Positions 49,848 through 62,452 of a stretch of 64,000 nt of DNA are shown here, piece after piece. The DNA lies in contig NC_087378.1 of the NCBI RefSeq assembly GCF_963675165.1, positions 6,992,073-7,056,072 of the forward strand. Reading direction: 5' to 3'. The stretch is from Halichondria panicea (taxonomy: Eukaryota; Porifera; Demospongiae; Suberitida; Halichondriidae). The notes beneath the pieces are model-generated. The model was not told the DNA's origin and made no database searches. It was given only the letters and a program-made list of their open reading frames with translations. Every line of letters begins with the position of its first letter. The stretch's first letter is position 1. Made by a program: the position numbers and the translations under genes.

Positions 49848-52800
49848 TTACAAAGTTTGGTGAACAGCCAATTCCAAGTCCTGCATAAACAAAATACACG
49901 CATAACACGCACACACAATAAAAGAAAGCACCAAACACTACTCGACATGGTGGTGAGGCAACTGTCTATAACAATATAACAAATTAGACTCACCACTAGT
50001 AGTTCAGATCGGTTTGTGGTCATTCTGTGTCTGAACACGATATGCTCAAACGTAGCATGCATCCTCTCCATCTGCTCGCAGCTGGCCTCCTCGGTGGCTA
50101 CTACTACTCTCTCAAACAGAGCCAACAGTCTCCCTCGTTCTATAATCACATCCACAGCTTCAGTACTCGGTAGTCTTGCATGATGACGTGTACTGTCCAC
50201 GTCTTGTAATGCGTTCAGTTTAGGTGGAGTCCCTGTCCCCATTTCAACCAAAGCTTCAGCAGCCGTAGTTACAGAGCTTGATTCAACAACTGTAGGGATC
50301 TCAGACGATTCTGTGGTGCCATTAGGTAGTGTCGGTGAAGGGGAGTGGTCTTCCCAAGGACGAATGATCTGTCGGCGCACATTTGAGTTTTGTAACGGAT
50401 GTCTCTTTGAGGCACACATCTTGGCAGGTTCGCTCTGTGAAGTCAGTTCATCTTGAGTTTCTTCTTCGCCGCTTCTCTGTTCATAGTCCATAATGTGATC
50501 GTGTGAGGCCCCTCTCTCGTGTTTGACCAGCCTGCTCTTGGATGGACTGTAGTACGGGAACCCTCTCTCCTCTGCCTGGAGGCCTTTCTGCCTGAGGCTG
50601 CGTCTGGGGGCATTGTAGAGGTCTGCATGTGGGTCGTCTGACTGGCTTGTAGCGCGTCTTCTTTGAGCATATTTCAATGGGGAAGATTCACTGGGGTCTT
50701 CTACAGAAAAGTACAAGCAGCAATGGGTTCAATACTGTATACAGAGACTTCAGTAAAACCACTATGGATGTGAAACACACATACAGAAAAAGTTACATGT
50801 AGCTAGTAGCTGTGGGAAGGCAAGGATAATAACAGCTACATCGCTGTTGTTAACATTCGGGGTACAAATAATTATGTGCGGTACAAGTATTATTTCGTCA
50901 CTCACTTCCTAGTCTTTTATAGGTATCAGCAATTTCTTCACATTGCTACAAGGAAAAACAAAGACAGAGTGACAACTCAGAGCAGTACAAAATGATCTAC
51001 CTTTTCAAAGTCCTCACTGAGCTCGTGATCAAGGATGGAGTTGGCTGTGTCCTGCAGTGCCAACGCTCTGTGTCGTAATAGTCTGCTCTCAGAGTCATGC
51101 TCGGGGTTGTACCTGCGCATGGGGTCATGGGGGTCACAATGATTGGGGCACCATCTTAATTAAGAGGTTACTGCATTTGCACAATGTTAGTGGATATCCA
51201 AATAAGCAGGGATTGTGGTTGCTACATTATCTGTACATGCTTGTAAGCTTCTCATAATTAAATAGCTATCAAAATACAACATGCAGTGCAAATAATATTA
51301 AGATGCTTACTCTAATGAGTTCATGGTGATATGGTTGACGTCGATCATCCACTGTTTGGGGGTGGTGTAACGATGCTCATCAATCTTTCTCATAATGGTG
51401 CTCAGGTCCATCGGCACAGAGATAATCTCGTGGTAGTCAGGCACCTGAGAGGATTCACACAAGCGCTTTAAAATAAAAGCGGTGGTGGTGTACCAACTTG
51501 CCTCCTCTGGGTTGACTGGTTTCACAAACTCTTTAAACTTCCTCTCAGCGAGCAGCTTATTGGTTGTATCTCGCAGGAATATTCGCAACTCTCGTAAAAC
51601 GGCCTCTCGTTGTTTCTCGATCTTTGTCAGCTCCTCATTGGTCAGTTTTCTCGACTGCGGGGACGGGGCAACAGAGAGCTCTTCCAGCACTTCAGCTGTA
51701 GGGCCATTGTCACGACACAGTGGAGAGCAAAGATTGGAATAGGAATGCTATCAACACAAACACCAGGGCTGCATCCAGGATTTTGGTCAGGGGGGAAAAT
51801 TGGGCAAATGAAAAATGTAGGGGGGCATACTCCCCCGGAAAAATTGGATATTTGAAGGCCTTAGATTGATTTTGGTGCAATTTTAGCTCGCAAGTCATTA
51901 GAATTAGAATTATAGCAGAACAAATGCCTATTCATAAATCTGCCAAATCCTAGTGGGGGGCCAATTACCCCCCTCGCCCCCCATCCTTAATGCAGCCCTG
52001 AACACCCAGACAGTGTAAATACATAGGTCATGGGGTGGGTATACACTGTATCTTGCCTATACCCAAGCAGTTTGTTCAATAGCTAATAGCACTAAAACTA
52101 ATTCTTGGCAATGGGCAATCAATTTTACTTATAAAACTCATCCAACTAACACTCACTGCTGTACCTGTTGGTGCCCTGGGTGGTGGTGGCGGTGGGAGGA
52201 GTGGCTTCTCCAGGAGTACTCGTGAGAAGAACCTCATCCGCTGCTCTCGAGAGGGCGGGGCCAACGTGAACACTTCACTGTTCACCTGAGGGGGAGGGTT
52301 ATGACTGCATGCTATGTTTTTGTATGGCTACAGCATGAGCACACAGAAAACATGCTCACTTTTGTCTAGTCATTAGTTTAGCAAGGGACTCTGAACTAAA
52401 CATGTAGGGTGCATGATGCTGACTCTTAAGAAACAGTTTGTTTATGGGTGAAAATAATTATGAGCAAACAAAGATGGCCCCTGTTTTCTAGGGAACGGGT
52501 ACACACAACCAATGTGCACCTCTCTGAAAAGGTCCTTGAGGAGGGGAGGGAGGTCAGTCCAGGGGCACTCGGTTGTGGCCAGCACTAGGAGTGGTGTGTC
52601 CGGGGGGAGGGAGCAGAGAATCGAAAGGAACGTGGCGTGGAATGTCCCCGGGACAATTTCCCACCACGACGAAATCTGAGGCACGTACACCACCGACGGA
52701 GCTAGCCTCTTGGCTTCTCGGAATATCTGAGCAGAGGGGGAGAGTTTGTATTAATCATATGGACACCGTAAACATCCTCTAAGCATTACTAATAAACCCT

Positions 52801-55800
52801 TCTACTATTATGTGTGTACAACTCAACTACAAGGAGGAAGACAGAAATTGAACCCAAGTGGGGGGGGGGGGGGGGGAGGGGGGCATCCCCTCTCCCGTGC
52901 CTTACTTGTGTGTACATAAAACTTATTGCAAAATAGTCAAGTTTCTAGCATACACTAATATAATAATTAATACTTACTTGTGCGCAAGCTTCTTCCGGGG
53001 TCTTAGTGGACACAGCGAATAGTGCGGGTAGGTCTAGTGTCTGTACTTGAAAGTCCTCAAGAGCATGTAGTATGGCGGGGGCGAGGTGTGAACTTTGACC
53101 CATCCCCCCTTGGCCGCAGACAATAAGCCGGGGACGATATACAGGGGGAGTGGCATGTGGGTGGGAGGAGTTACTTAAATAGCGAGTAGATGTAGCAGCA
53201 GACATGGCAGTAGCTCTTTCATTGCTTTCGTTCAAGCTGACAGTTGCCACATCACTTGTGGAATTTTCTTCAGCCACTAAAATGCTGTCTCTTTGCGTCT
53301 CATCTTCAACGACTTCACTCAGGTCAAAGTAAATGTCTTCTAGATTATCGATCTTGAACAGACTGCTTCTAATAATTTCCTTCTGTCGAGATGACGATCC
53401 AGTTTTGCAGGTGCTAGACCTTCTCTTGTCAGCATGACCACTCCAGTTGTTCACACCACTGTGGTTGACTCTATGAAGCTCGGCACTTGTTTCAACCAGG
53501 ACACTGTTTCTTCTCCCAGCACTCTGAAACATCTCGATATTAGTCTTGAGCTCTTCGCTGCATTTTGCCTCAATTTCCAGCAGTCCTTGAACTTCTTTGC
53601 CGGCTTTATTGACCAACTTCCATGCAGGGGGGAAAATGAACCCAACCTGAGCGAGAGCAGATGACAGGGTCTCGAGGTAGAGGGGTCTCATAATCTCGGC
53701 GAGGGCTCGACCAGATGAAGCGTCAGAGCGCTGTGCAGTGGGTACAATACTCTTCAGGCTCTTGTAGAAATCGGACGCTTGCACATTAATCGATGAAACG
53801 TCGAGGACTAGTTTTTGAGTGGTATTATAGATTTGAGGGTATTTTCGTCTCAATGCGTACAGGGTAGCTTCAGTACAAAGTGCCCTCAGGTCCGCACCGC
53901 AGTATCCCACAGTATTGTCCGCCAGCTCGGAGAGGAAGGCGGGCTTTAATTGGGGCTGCCAAAGTCGGGTGTGGATGGAGAGAATATTGAGACGATCCTA
54001 CAGATAAATAGAGTTATGGTAAATGTGCAAATAAAACAAATCGTTTGTATTTAAAAACCTACAAACAACTAGAGTACTGAAGTGGTAACCCTCGACTGTT
54101 TACTTGTAGTATGTATATGCAGCATGGAAGCTGGCTAAGTAGCAAGTAACGTGAGCAATGAAATTCCATCGTTCATGGTACAGGATCACTTTCACCGAGA
54201 AAAGGACGCATGTAGAAGCTAGTGGCCAACATGCAAGTTCAAGCTTCTTAGCTTTTTTGCTCGCTTTTATACGACAACAAAGCTTTAACATCGAAATCTG
54301 CCATTGTTAAAACTAATAACTATGTTGTGTGAAGGCTATCCATGCTGTAAACGCAGTGCTATGGCATCCAGGTAAGCAGACTCACAAATTACAAACAGAC
54401 AAACAAACTAAACGACTACTATACCCGCTGGCCCGTGGCACGGCCTCAGGTAATGATATACAGTGTACATGTACACCTTAACTAAGGTAAGACGTACACA
54501 ACTACCTGAAGCCTATAGGAGTATAGGCCCTGACGAGAATGGCAGCTAATACAATGTACCAACTATGCTTGGATAGCAGTTTTTAGTTTTGCATGTACTT
54601 CACGTTCACAACCCACCTCTCTTGAAGGCAAAGGAAATACAAATTCTCGATCAAATCTCCCGGGTCTTCGGAGGGCTGGATCGATTGCATCAATCCGATT
54701 GGTTGCTCCAATGACGACTATCTCCCCTCGGTTGTCGAGTCCATCCATGAGTGCGAGGAGCGTGGAGACAATGGACGAGTGGATCTGGTCCTGACGACTG
54801 GAACGAACAGGGGCCAACCCGTCAATCTCGTCAAAGAAGATAATGGAGGGACGCATTTGGTATGCCTACGAAAATCATTGTACAATAACATTCTGTTCAG
54901 CAAGGCATTTAATTAATAGCAGATATACATGACTGTATAATACAGTGTATGCAGAGTACAGTGTAAATGGTGACTCTATCACACAGACAAGCAAGTGCAC
55001 ATTGTAAGTTACAGTAAGGTTTTCCCTAACCCATTATAGTCAGCATACAACAGACACTCACATGCATGCAGCTGGACGATCAATGTACACACACAAAGAT
55101 GCTCACCTGATCAAAGAGGAGTCTGAGTTGTCTCTCTGACTCTCCTACCCACTTGCTGAGACAGTCCGCTCCCTTCCTCATGAAGAATGCCACTTTCTTC
55201 CCACCCTTGGAGCACTCGTTGGCCAGTGCCCGTGCCATCAGAGTCTTGCCGCATCCTGGGGGGCCAAAGAAAAGGACCCCCCGTGGTGGAGTGATCTTGA
55301 ATCGCTCAAACACCTCCGGGTATAGGAGGGGGAAGACAATCATTTCCTTGAGGGCACGGATGTGGTGTTTGTGGCCACCCACTAGGTCAAAGGTCACCTC
55401 CCTGCAAACATGTTTAAGTGCAAGTTAATAAACTCTGTTCCTCAGAAAAAGCAGCATGAGATCAGCATGCATTCTGTGTCTAGAGGAAAATGAAGTGTCC
55501 ATAATTATTTTTACCACAACTATACTAATGTATTTACTGTTGGAACTGGGTCTGATTCATTGACAGCAGAAAAGGAAAGCAACAGTATAGAAGTGATCTT
55601 CCACCCACCTGTCAATGCTCATGGGGTCGACGTCGGCCAGACTGGCTCCAATGCGGGAACGGTCCCGGATCACACTCCCTGTAGACACGTCCTCAGGGTC
55701 AAAGTTCATGGGAAGACAAAGGGAGCGAGCCTTGGCCATACTCCTCTTTTTACGTCTCCTGAACTTGGCCTCATCTGAGTCAGTACCTTCAGGGGAAACC

Positions 55801-58572
55801 ATAGCAGTACCAAGAATGTCCTGACAGTATAATAGTACTGTAGAGTCGGCTCTTACAAAATGTAACTAGTTTTGATGACCAAATTTAAAGGGTGCCCGTT
55901 CATATGGTATGCGTCAACAGGCCATAATTTGGGTAAATATTTTGTCAGATTTTAACACATCATTATCTCTAAGCATTCAGAAAATCTTGGACCAACGGAA
56001 CTAAAGTTATGGCCATTCAACTTATTTAACTAGTCAATTTGTATCTCTATGGTAACATATGGGAAACCATAGCAGCATAGTATGTATCTATGGTAACAGC
56101 ATCTGAGTCAGTACCTTCAGGGGCAACCATAGCATAGATATATTACATGTACATGTTGTATCTATGGAAACAACAAGTCCAAAACTGGATATACACTACT
56201 TACATCACATGTACTGGTAAAAGAAATATAAAATGTACATGCAGACTCAGTGCAATGAAGTTTGGCTTTCAGTTATAATTATAGTGGAGTTTCACTCTCT
56301 ACCTGATGAAGAGGTTGATGAGTTTCCATGATGCTGAGCTTGTCTCTTCCTGGCTCCATCCACTCTCGGCTTCCGAGGGATGTAAGCAGTGGAGGGGCGT
56401 TTGAGATTGCCCCCGCCTCTTTGTCTCCGACGAGTCTTAGGAGGCGTGTCATCCTCCACCACCTGGGAACAGTGACAGATAGATATAAAAATAGGAAGTG
56501 GGATAAGAGGCACAGATGAGTAGTAAGTTTCAAGCATTAAAGCGGCAGATTTTTAAACAGCATTATTTTAAAGGCAATTCAAACTCTAGTTTTGGTTGCT
56601 CAAAAATAGTTAACTCCCCTACAATAATGGATAAATGTTCTATGCAAAAGTACTTCGTGATTCTAGATCTAGTGCCTTCATGAAACCTGTTTATAGCAGT
56701 AACATACATGCTGCTGATGCACATAGCATGCCCCGTGTGTACCTGCAAGACTGGCTGGTACTGGTAGATGACTGGCCTCCTCTTGCGGAGGTAGTAGCCG
56801 ACCTCCCCTTCTCCCTCAGACTGCTCATCATCACTCTCCCCCTCCTCCTCCTCTTTGCCAGACTCGTCGCCATTGCTTCCCGTTCCTGTGCCTGTGTGTG
56901 AGGAGGGAGGGGGTCATTGACTCAAGTTACAATGTACATGCAGTATCATTAAGTTGGCTTCATAATTATTATTATTAGAGTTCAAAATCGGAAATTTCCC
57001 CATGGCAATGGTTTTGGCTAATAAAACACACGAAAAAATTTATTACCGGCCAATGCGATATATAAAGAATAGTTTTCATTTGAAATTAGACAAACAAAAC
57101 CAAGTTATTATACCTTCATGTTCTTGTTTTTCTTTGTTTTCATCTTCCTCTCCTTTCTTGCCTTCACTACCAGAGCTCTTCCCTCCACTGGCTCCACCAC
57201 CACCCTCACTAGCCTCACCACCTCCGTCTTTCTCACCATGATGATGTCGACTACTCCGACGAAGATCTCTCCGAGGAGAAAGCAACTTTTCATAAGGATC
57301 CATCCAATCCTACAATCAACAGAGGTCACTCAATACCAATAAACCAACCAGACATATACTTGGGACAGATACAATTCTTGCACCATAAGTTTTAAGAAGC
57401 TGGGATTATATTTTAGCTTGACCACCATGCACATACTATGGTACAGGCAAACTAAAAGTCCAACACTCTCACCTCAGTCTCATAAAGGGGAAAGGCTTGT
57501 TGCCCTTCGATCTGTTTCAACATGTCTGCCGTGTTCAGGGTTGCAAAAATGAGTCTCTTTTCTCGCGTGCTCCTTCTCACGGGGAAATCCTCCTTGCCAC
57601 GCCTCCTGGGGAATTCCCCACTGCTGTGTCTCCGCTGCTTGTTCTGAAGAGGGTGCTTTTTCGTAGAATACCTGTGGGATAACTGTCAAATCATATACCA
57701 TTTGTATACATGTATAATTATGCACTGTAATAATTATTGCCAATTAAGCATTTGTAGTTAATGTAATTACAGCGCCACCATAATTTAAGTGCCAACTCAG
57801 ACAGAAGGAAATTTTTTGGGTATTAAAAAAGCGGGTTACTAGTTATTAAATTTTTCTGGCGCTTAAAAAAAGCCATGCCAAGCCAGCTACCTTTACTTTT
57901 CAGCCTATAACAAACAGCTGTACTGTATAACTGTTTTCTAGATACAGCTGTAAAATACAGAGACCAAAAATCGAACCGTAGATCCACCTGCGTATCAAGA
58001 GTTGCACTCGGCACTCAACACTCGACTAGCTGTAGCGCATAACTAAGCGCCACCATAATTTAAGCACCAGCTCAGATTGAACACAACTTTTTAGGTTCTA
58101 AAAGTGCGCCACTCTGAAGTGTAATTATTTTTTTACTGGCGCTACAATTACATCAACTAAGATGAAAATGAAAATGCTGTATAAAACTTGGTAGGTTTTC
58201 CAGTAATAAAAGTGGTGTGAGAGCAACCTTGCCTTTGTTTTGGCCTGCTACGCCCACGTTTGGAAGCTACAATAATGTCCTCTTCTTCATCGCTATACTC
58301 ATCGTCTGCCTGCTCTATTTTGATCCTCTTAGCCCTCCTCAGACCATCAGTGAGCCCCGTGTCAACCTCCTCCTCCTCCAGCGAATCTCGCTTGCGATTA
58401 GTGGTGTCGTCTTGACTCATCAGCGACTGATTTACAGCATTCCTATATACAGGGGGAGGGGCAATAGTACGTAGTGTGTACGTGTGCTAGTAGAACTCTG
58501 ATAGAGCTATAGAAATTACCGTAGTGAGCGTCGAACAGACAGAGAGCTGTCCATATCAGTACCTTCACTCAT
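49848..58572 (-). CDS. ATAD2: ATPase family AAA domain-containing protein 2 (AAA + bromodomain)
   Basis: Many exons. Start MSEGTDMDSSLSVRRSLR at 58572; stop after DLELAVHQTL at 49848. The N-terminal part is low-complexity and basic or acidic (58400-56300). The linker exon has DRSRIGASLADVDPMSIDR. AAA1: VGGHKHHIRALKEMI, Walker A GPPGCGKT, Walker B IIFFDEIDGLAP, sensor GATNRIDAIDPALRRPGRFDREF. The second AAA unit (about 52500-53000) looks degenerate. Bromodomain at about 51690-51000: VPDYHEIISVPMDLSTIMRK, and YNPEHDSESRLLRHRA with the acetyl-lysine-reading Asn. The C-terminal helical segment matches ATAD2. The protein binds acetylated histone H4 and remodels chromatin in the nucleus. One intron carries a hAT-like MITE, another a second MITE family. 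Confidence 0.92.
51764..52000. mobile_element. hAT-like MITE
   Basis: It begins CAGGGCTGCATCCAGGAT and ends ATCCTTAATGCAGCCCTG, about 18-bp inverted ends starting CAGGG as in hAT elements. The flanks share an imperfect AACACC, a possible target duplication. Intronic in ATAD2. Confidence 0.7.
52860..52883. repeat. Poly-G run
   Basis: Seventeen G, one A, six G, inside an ATAD2 intron; the transcribed strand is the C-rich one. Confidence 0.95.
55772..56134. repeat. 35-bp direct repeat across an ATAD2 splice site
   Basis: 55772-55806 and 56100-56134 are identical except for one base (CATCTGAGTCAGTACCTTCA is the first part). The first copy spans an ATAD2 acceptor site and the beginning of the exon encoding GTDSDEAKF; the second is intronic. 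Confidence 0.8.
57756..58158. mobile_element. MITE, family 2 copy in an ATAD2 intron
   Basis: The left end AGTTAATGTAATTACAGCGC and the right end GGCGCTACAATTACATCAAC are inverted repeats. Internally GCGCCACCATAATTTAAG occurs twice (near 57772 and 58048), so the element is itself a tandem duplication. The ends resemble those at 60009-60516. Confidence 0.75.
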
Positions 58573-58896
58573 CCTGCATAATACACACAAGTGCACGTTC
58601 CTATAAAGTATTTTCAGTGGGTTGACTCATAGATACTATAAATTATATGGTTGACTTCTAATTATTGATCACCCGGCGGGACAAAACACAAGTTAACTTC
58701 GTTCCTAGCAGCTAGGTCAACTTACTTTATCTTGGCTCCCTCCAACTGTCAAGTCACTAGCAGCTTACAAATACACTGCGAAGAGTTTATCAGGGCGGCA
58801 GCACCAAATGAGGTCGCCACAATTTACATTTCCCGGGAACATAAACGATCTTTACCATACCGACAATGACATTAATTTTTTGTAGAGAACTCTTTT
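58573..58896. other. Intergenic gap: ATAD2 promoter side and ACOT13-like 3' end
   Basis: A 324-bp stretch between two minus-strand genes. It must hold the ATAD2 promoter. No TATA box, repeat or RNA gene recognised. Confidence 0.45.
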
Positions 58897-59455
58897 CTAG
58901 CCAACATGTTTAGTTTGTCTACCAGTAGCTATTAATGTTCCATCACTTTTCTTTACAATATCCACAGTGGCAAATGCCAATGTCTTTCCGTACTTTAAAC
59001 ATTCAGATCTTAGCTCCAGCACATCCCCAACTCTAGCTGCCTTCAAATACCTGCAACAAACAAAACATTCGAATTCTGATCAATGCGAATACAGCTTAAC
59101 CTACGATATATTAAGGTCAACACTAACTCCAGGCAGCTGTCCATCTACCGTCATCAGTGAGAGGGTGGTTATCTGGTCCACAAGGCTGGCCGTTACTCCT
59201 CCATGCATGGCACCGACTGCATTCAAGTCACCCTCCTCTACAGTCTTCTCACAGACAATTTTGCCAGGGGATGCAGCAGTCACCTGTACCTGGGAAATGA
59301 ATTACAAATGGACATCAAATTAATTTTGGTTGTGTACAGTTATTGACAGACAACACACATAAACAGTAATTTACATTTTTGATGATTCTGCTATCAAATG
59401 ATTTACTCTCAAGCAGAAATTGTATCATCCTCTGACAACTCCTTAGTGCAGCCAT
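58897..59455 (-). CDS. ACOT13: ACOT13/THEM2-like hotdog thioesterase, copy 1
   Basis: Three exons, start MAALRSCQRMIQFLL at 59455, stop after RQTKHVG; about 139 residues, equal to human ACOT13 (140). The hotdog core reads NAVGAMHGGVTASLVDQITT, where N-x-x-x-x-x-HGG and the following Asp match the catalytic layout of THEM2. PGVSVDLNISYLKAARVGD and KTLAFATVDI complete the fold. It hydrolyses medium- and long-chain acyl-CoA, typically at mitochondria. A diverged tandem copy lies upstream on the same strand. Confidence 0.9.
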
Positions 59456-59557
59456 TCTTGTATCTGGTAAAGATCGTCAACGACGCAGCTTATGGTGCTT
59501 GATAATACGCCGCGGTATGTAATCAATGAGCCTGAGTGAGCATCAAAATTTGATGAC

Positions 59558-60727
59558 TTAATAGGTGCCACTAATATGATTTGTTAGTCTGCCTGTTGCT
59601 ATCAATGTTCCATCACTTTTCCTCAGAATGTCCACAGTTGTAAATGCTAATGACTTTCCAAACTTCAAACATTCTGATCTTATCTCCAGCAAATCACCAG
59701 CCTTAGCTCCATTCAAGTATCTACACAAAGTCAATGTAATAATAAAAACCTAAACTAAAAAACCTAAACTTACGAGACATTGAGATCAACGCTGACTCCA
59801 GGCAGCTGCCCTTCTTTTGTCATCACAGCAATTGCTGTTATTTGGTCAACCAAGGTAGCTGTGAATCCACCATGCATGCCTCCATTCCTGTTCAAGTGAT
59901 CCTTTTCTACAGTCACTTCACACACCACCTTGCCATGAGATGCTGCTGTCACCTGAACCTACAATCATTGCACCTAGGGTCGTATGCCAATTTGTATATA
60001 ATGTAGTTCTTCTAATTACAGCACCACAAAAATTTATTGTGGTTCCACTGTATTATAAACGGGTACTAATTTTAGCAAATTTTAAATTAAGTACCCGCTA
60101 ATAACAAAACGCATTTTATGAAAAATGATTTCTTTTTTCTAATGAAAATGTACTTTTGAGAATATGCTAAGCGAGTTAGCCTTTTTTCATCTGAACTTTC
60201 CGTTCAACCTTAAAACTCATACATGTGCTTGTACATATTTTGACAAATAATTGTGGCAATGAATATTTGCTACAAATCCGCCAAAATTAGTACCCTAAAA
60301 AGAGAAAATCTGAAAACGCTAAAATTACTACCTGTCTATAATATTATACGTTGAGTAACTATAGCTGTTTCTACGGAGTTACCGGTATCAGAATAATATT
60401 ATCAATTGCTCGTATTATAAGCGCAAGCAATGATGATTTAGATATACTTGACACTCAATCAGAGTAAAATGTGGACTTGGCGCTTCTAATAATTAAGGTG
60501 GTGCTGTAATTAGAAGAGAGACGGTAGTTTCAGCCCCGATTAAAATTGACCTAGTGTTCAAATAGAAAATATTCAGGGCTGGTGCGCGACTATATATACT
60601 TTTTATGCGTGTGGATCTACCATAAGCAAATGCTTACATTCTTCATCACATTTTCAAAGGTTTTACTATCACTCATCATCTTGAATAACTTCTGACAACT
60701 CTTCAGCAGGGAATTTGAGCAAGCCAT
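59558..60727 (-). CDS. ACOT13: ACOT13/THEM2-like hotdog thioesterase, copy 2
   Basis: Three exons with the same intron positions as copy 1. Start MACSNSLLKSCQKLFKMM at 60727; stop TAA at 59558-59560 after NHISGTY, a few residues longer than copy 1. Core NRNGGMHGGFTATLVDQITA keeps the HGG and catalytic Asp, followed by PGVSVDLNVSYLNGAKAGD. The first intron carries a 508-bp MITE. Its start is only 104 bp from the divergent UGT start. The two copies look about 65-70% identical by eye, so both are probably active, perhaps with different substrates. Confidence 0.9.
60009..60516. mobile_element. MITE, family 2 copy in an ACOT13-like intron
   Basis: The left end CTTCTAATTACAGCACCAC and right end GTGGTGCTGTAATTAGAAG are a perfect 19-bp inverted repeat. 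The TAATTACAGC core of the ends is shared with the element at 57756-58158. Non-coding and A/T-rich inside. Confidence 0.85.
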
Positions 60728-60830
60728 GGCCTGAAATCGAAGGCCAGCTAGTACAGTGTAGTCTTCTATGAATAAACTGCTTCTTTGATCTTTGATTGAA
60801 TGATCCTTTACCCATTAGTAACTAGAAGTC
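60728..60830. promoter_or_regulatory. Divergent ACOT13-like/UGT promoter region
   Basis: Only 103 bp separate the two start codons, so the genes must share or overlap their core promoters. No defined motif recognised. Confidence 0.5.
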
Positions 60831-62445
60831 ATGGAGACTCTAAGCACAGTGATTCTACTTATAATTCTCTCAGTCTGCTCCAGTGTGCAGTGTCAAGAAC
60901 ATCTATTCAACACTAGGAGAACTCTGTCCATTCTAATCATCTCCAATCCATTTCCTGGGCACCTAATGCCTCCATCTATTCTTGGTGAGGAACTAGTGAG
61001 AAGAGGGCACAATGTAACTCTATGCACAACACCTATGTCTGGCTCTAATCTGGCCCAAAAACTGACTGATAATGCAAGAATGAAATTCATCAATGCTGGC
61101 GATGGTTATTTAACGTACTATGATTTTCAGAGAGTTTTTGCAGCCGCAGGAATTGGGAACAGTACAGAAAGTGATCGATGGAAAGTGTTTAACATTCACC
61201 CGGACACTTCAATCAGGATGGGAAAGTTTCTAGATCGAGACAATCTAACAGACTATGATCTAATTGTTGCTACGGAGAAGCTTGCACCTGTGTTGGCTTG
61301 TCTAAGCAAAAGATGGAATATTTCAGGTATTGTTTTGGGAACTACTCATCAGCATCAACTTCATCTACTGCCCGAGTGGTCTTTTCCACCTTTCTATGCA
61401 AACAAACGAGGAAGGATACGCATTTCTGATGATATGACATTCAGTGAGAGAATGCGAGCATTTCTATTTGTTGAATACAACAGACTTTACAGTCGATTCT
61501 ACAAAAGTCGCTACGAATTTGTGTGTTCAGATCCAGTGGTTGATTACTCCTACATGAATGGTTACCTTGGTGTTCGTGCTCCCCACATTATTCCAACAGC
61601 TATTGGTTTTGAGTACCCAAGAACGTTATCTCCTCTCACTCACTATGTTGGTCCACTGCTCAGTAAGCAAAAGAAAGAATTATCAAGTGACATGCGTAAG
61701 TGGTTAGACTCCAAACCGCGAGCAGGTGTGATAATGATCAGTATGGGCTCGTTAGCTCACCTTACACGAGAACAAGGCAAAATAATTGTAGATGCTATCA
61801 GTTCAACCAATTACAGTGTGGTGTGGAGTTTACGGGAACAAAACCGTGACATTTTAGAAGGACTTGCAATAGACAGTGACCGATTTTTCTTATCACCTTG
61901 GCTACCACAGGTAGCAGTGCTCAACCACTCTGCTATTGGGTTGGCTATTCTACACGGTGGAATGAATGGAGTACATGAAGCCATTGCTTATGGAGTGCCA
62001 ATCATTGTGATTCCGTTCTGGAACGATCAAGGGGACGTTGGTGCCAGACTGCAACACAGTGGAGCTGGAATTCAAATCCTTCGACACCACCTGTCAACTG
62101 GTACTATTCTGGCTGCTATTCTGCAAATACAAAGAGGTGAGAAAGTTGCTTTTAGCTTTGTTTTTATTGTTTCCTTTGTACCCAGGTAGCTTGGATGCTG
62201 GCCTGGCTCGCCTGCAGAGAATATTCGTAAGAGCAGGAGGAGTGGAGAGAGCTGCTGATTTGGTGGAGCACTACTGGGAGGTTGGCTACTCTCATCTTGT
62301 CCCCTCTTATGCTACATACAACTGGAGCTGGGTGCAGTACTACAATACTGATGTCAAGGCATTGCTCATATTATCTGTGGTGTTATCAATTATTTTTGTG
62401 AATAGAATAGTTTTTTGTTCAACTTCAAAACAAAAACACAATTAA
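60831..62445 (+). CDS. UDP-glucuronosyltransferase family enzyme
   Basis: Two exons, 60831-62136 and 62186-62445, separated by a 49-nt intron; 521 residues. The signal peptide is METLSTVILLIILSVCSSVQ. The N-terminal acceptor domain has SNPFPGHLMPP with the probable catalytic His 44. The C-terminal donor domain carries the UGT signature: LSPWLPQVAVLNHSAI, then ILHGGMNGVHEAIAYGVPII and PFWNDQGD. One C-terminal membrane helix, VKALLILSVVLSIIFVNRIV, is followed by a short tail ending KQKHN, which fits the KxKxx ER-retrieval signal of UGTs. It conjugates lipophilic aglycones with a UDP-sugar at the ER lumen. The exact sugar and substrate cannot be told. Confidence 0.93.
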
Positions 62446-62452
62446 AACTAGT

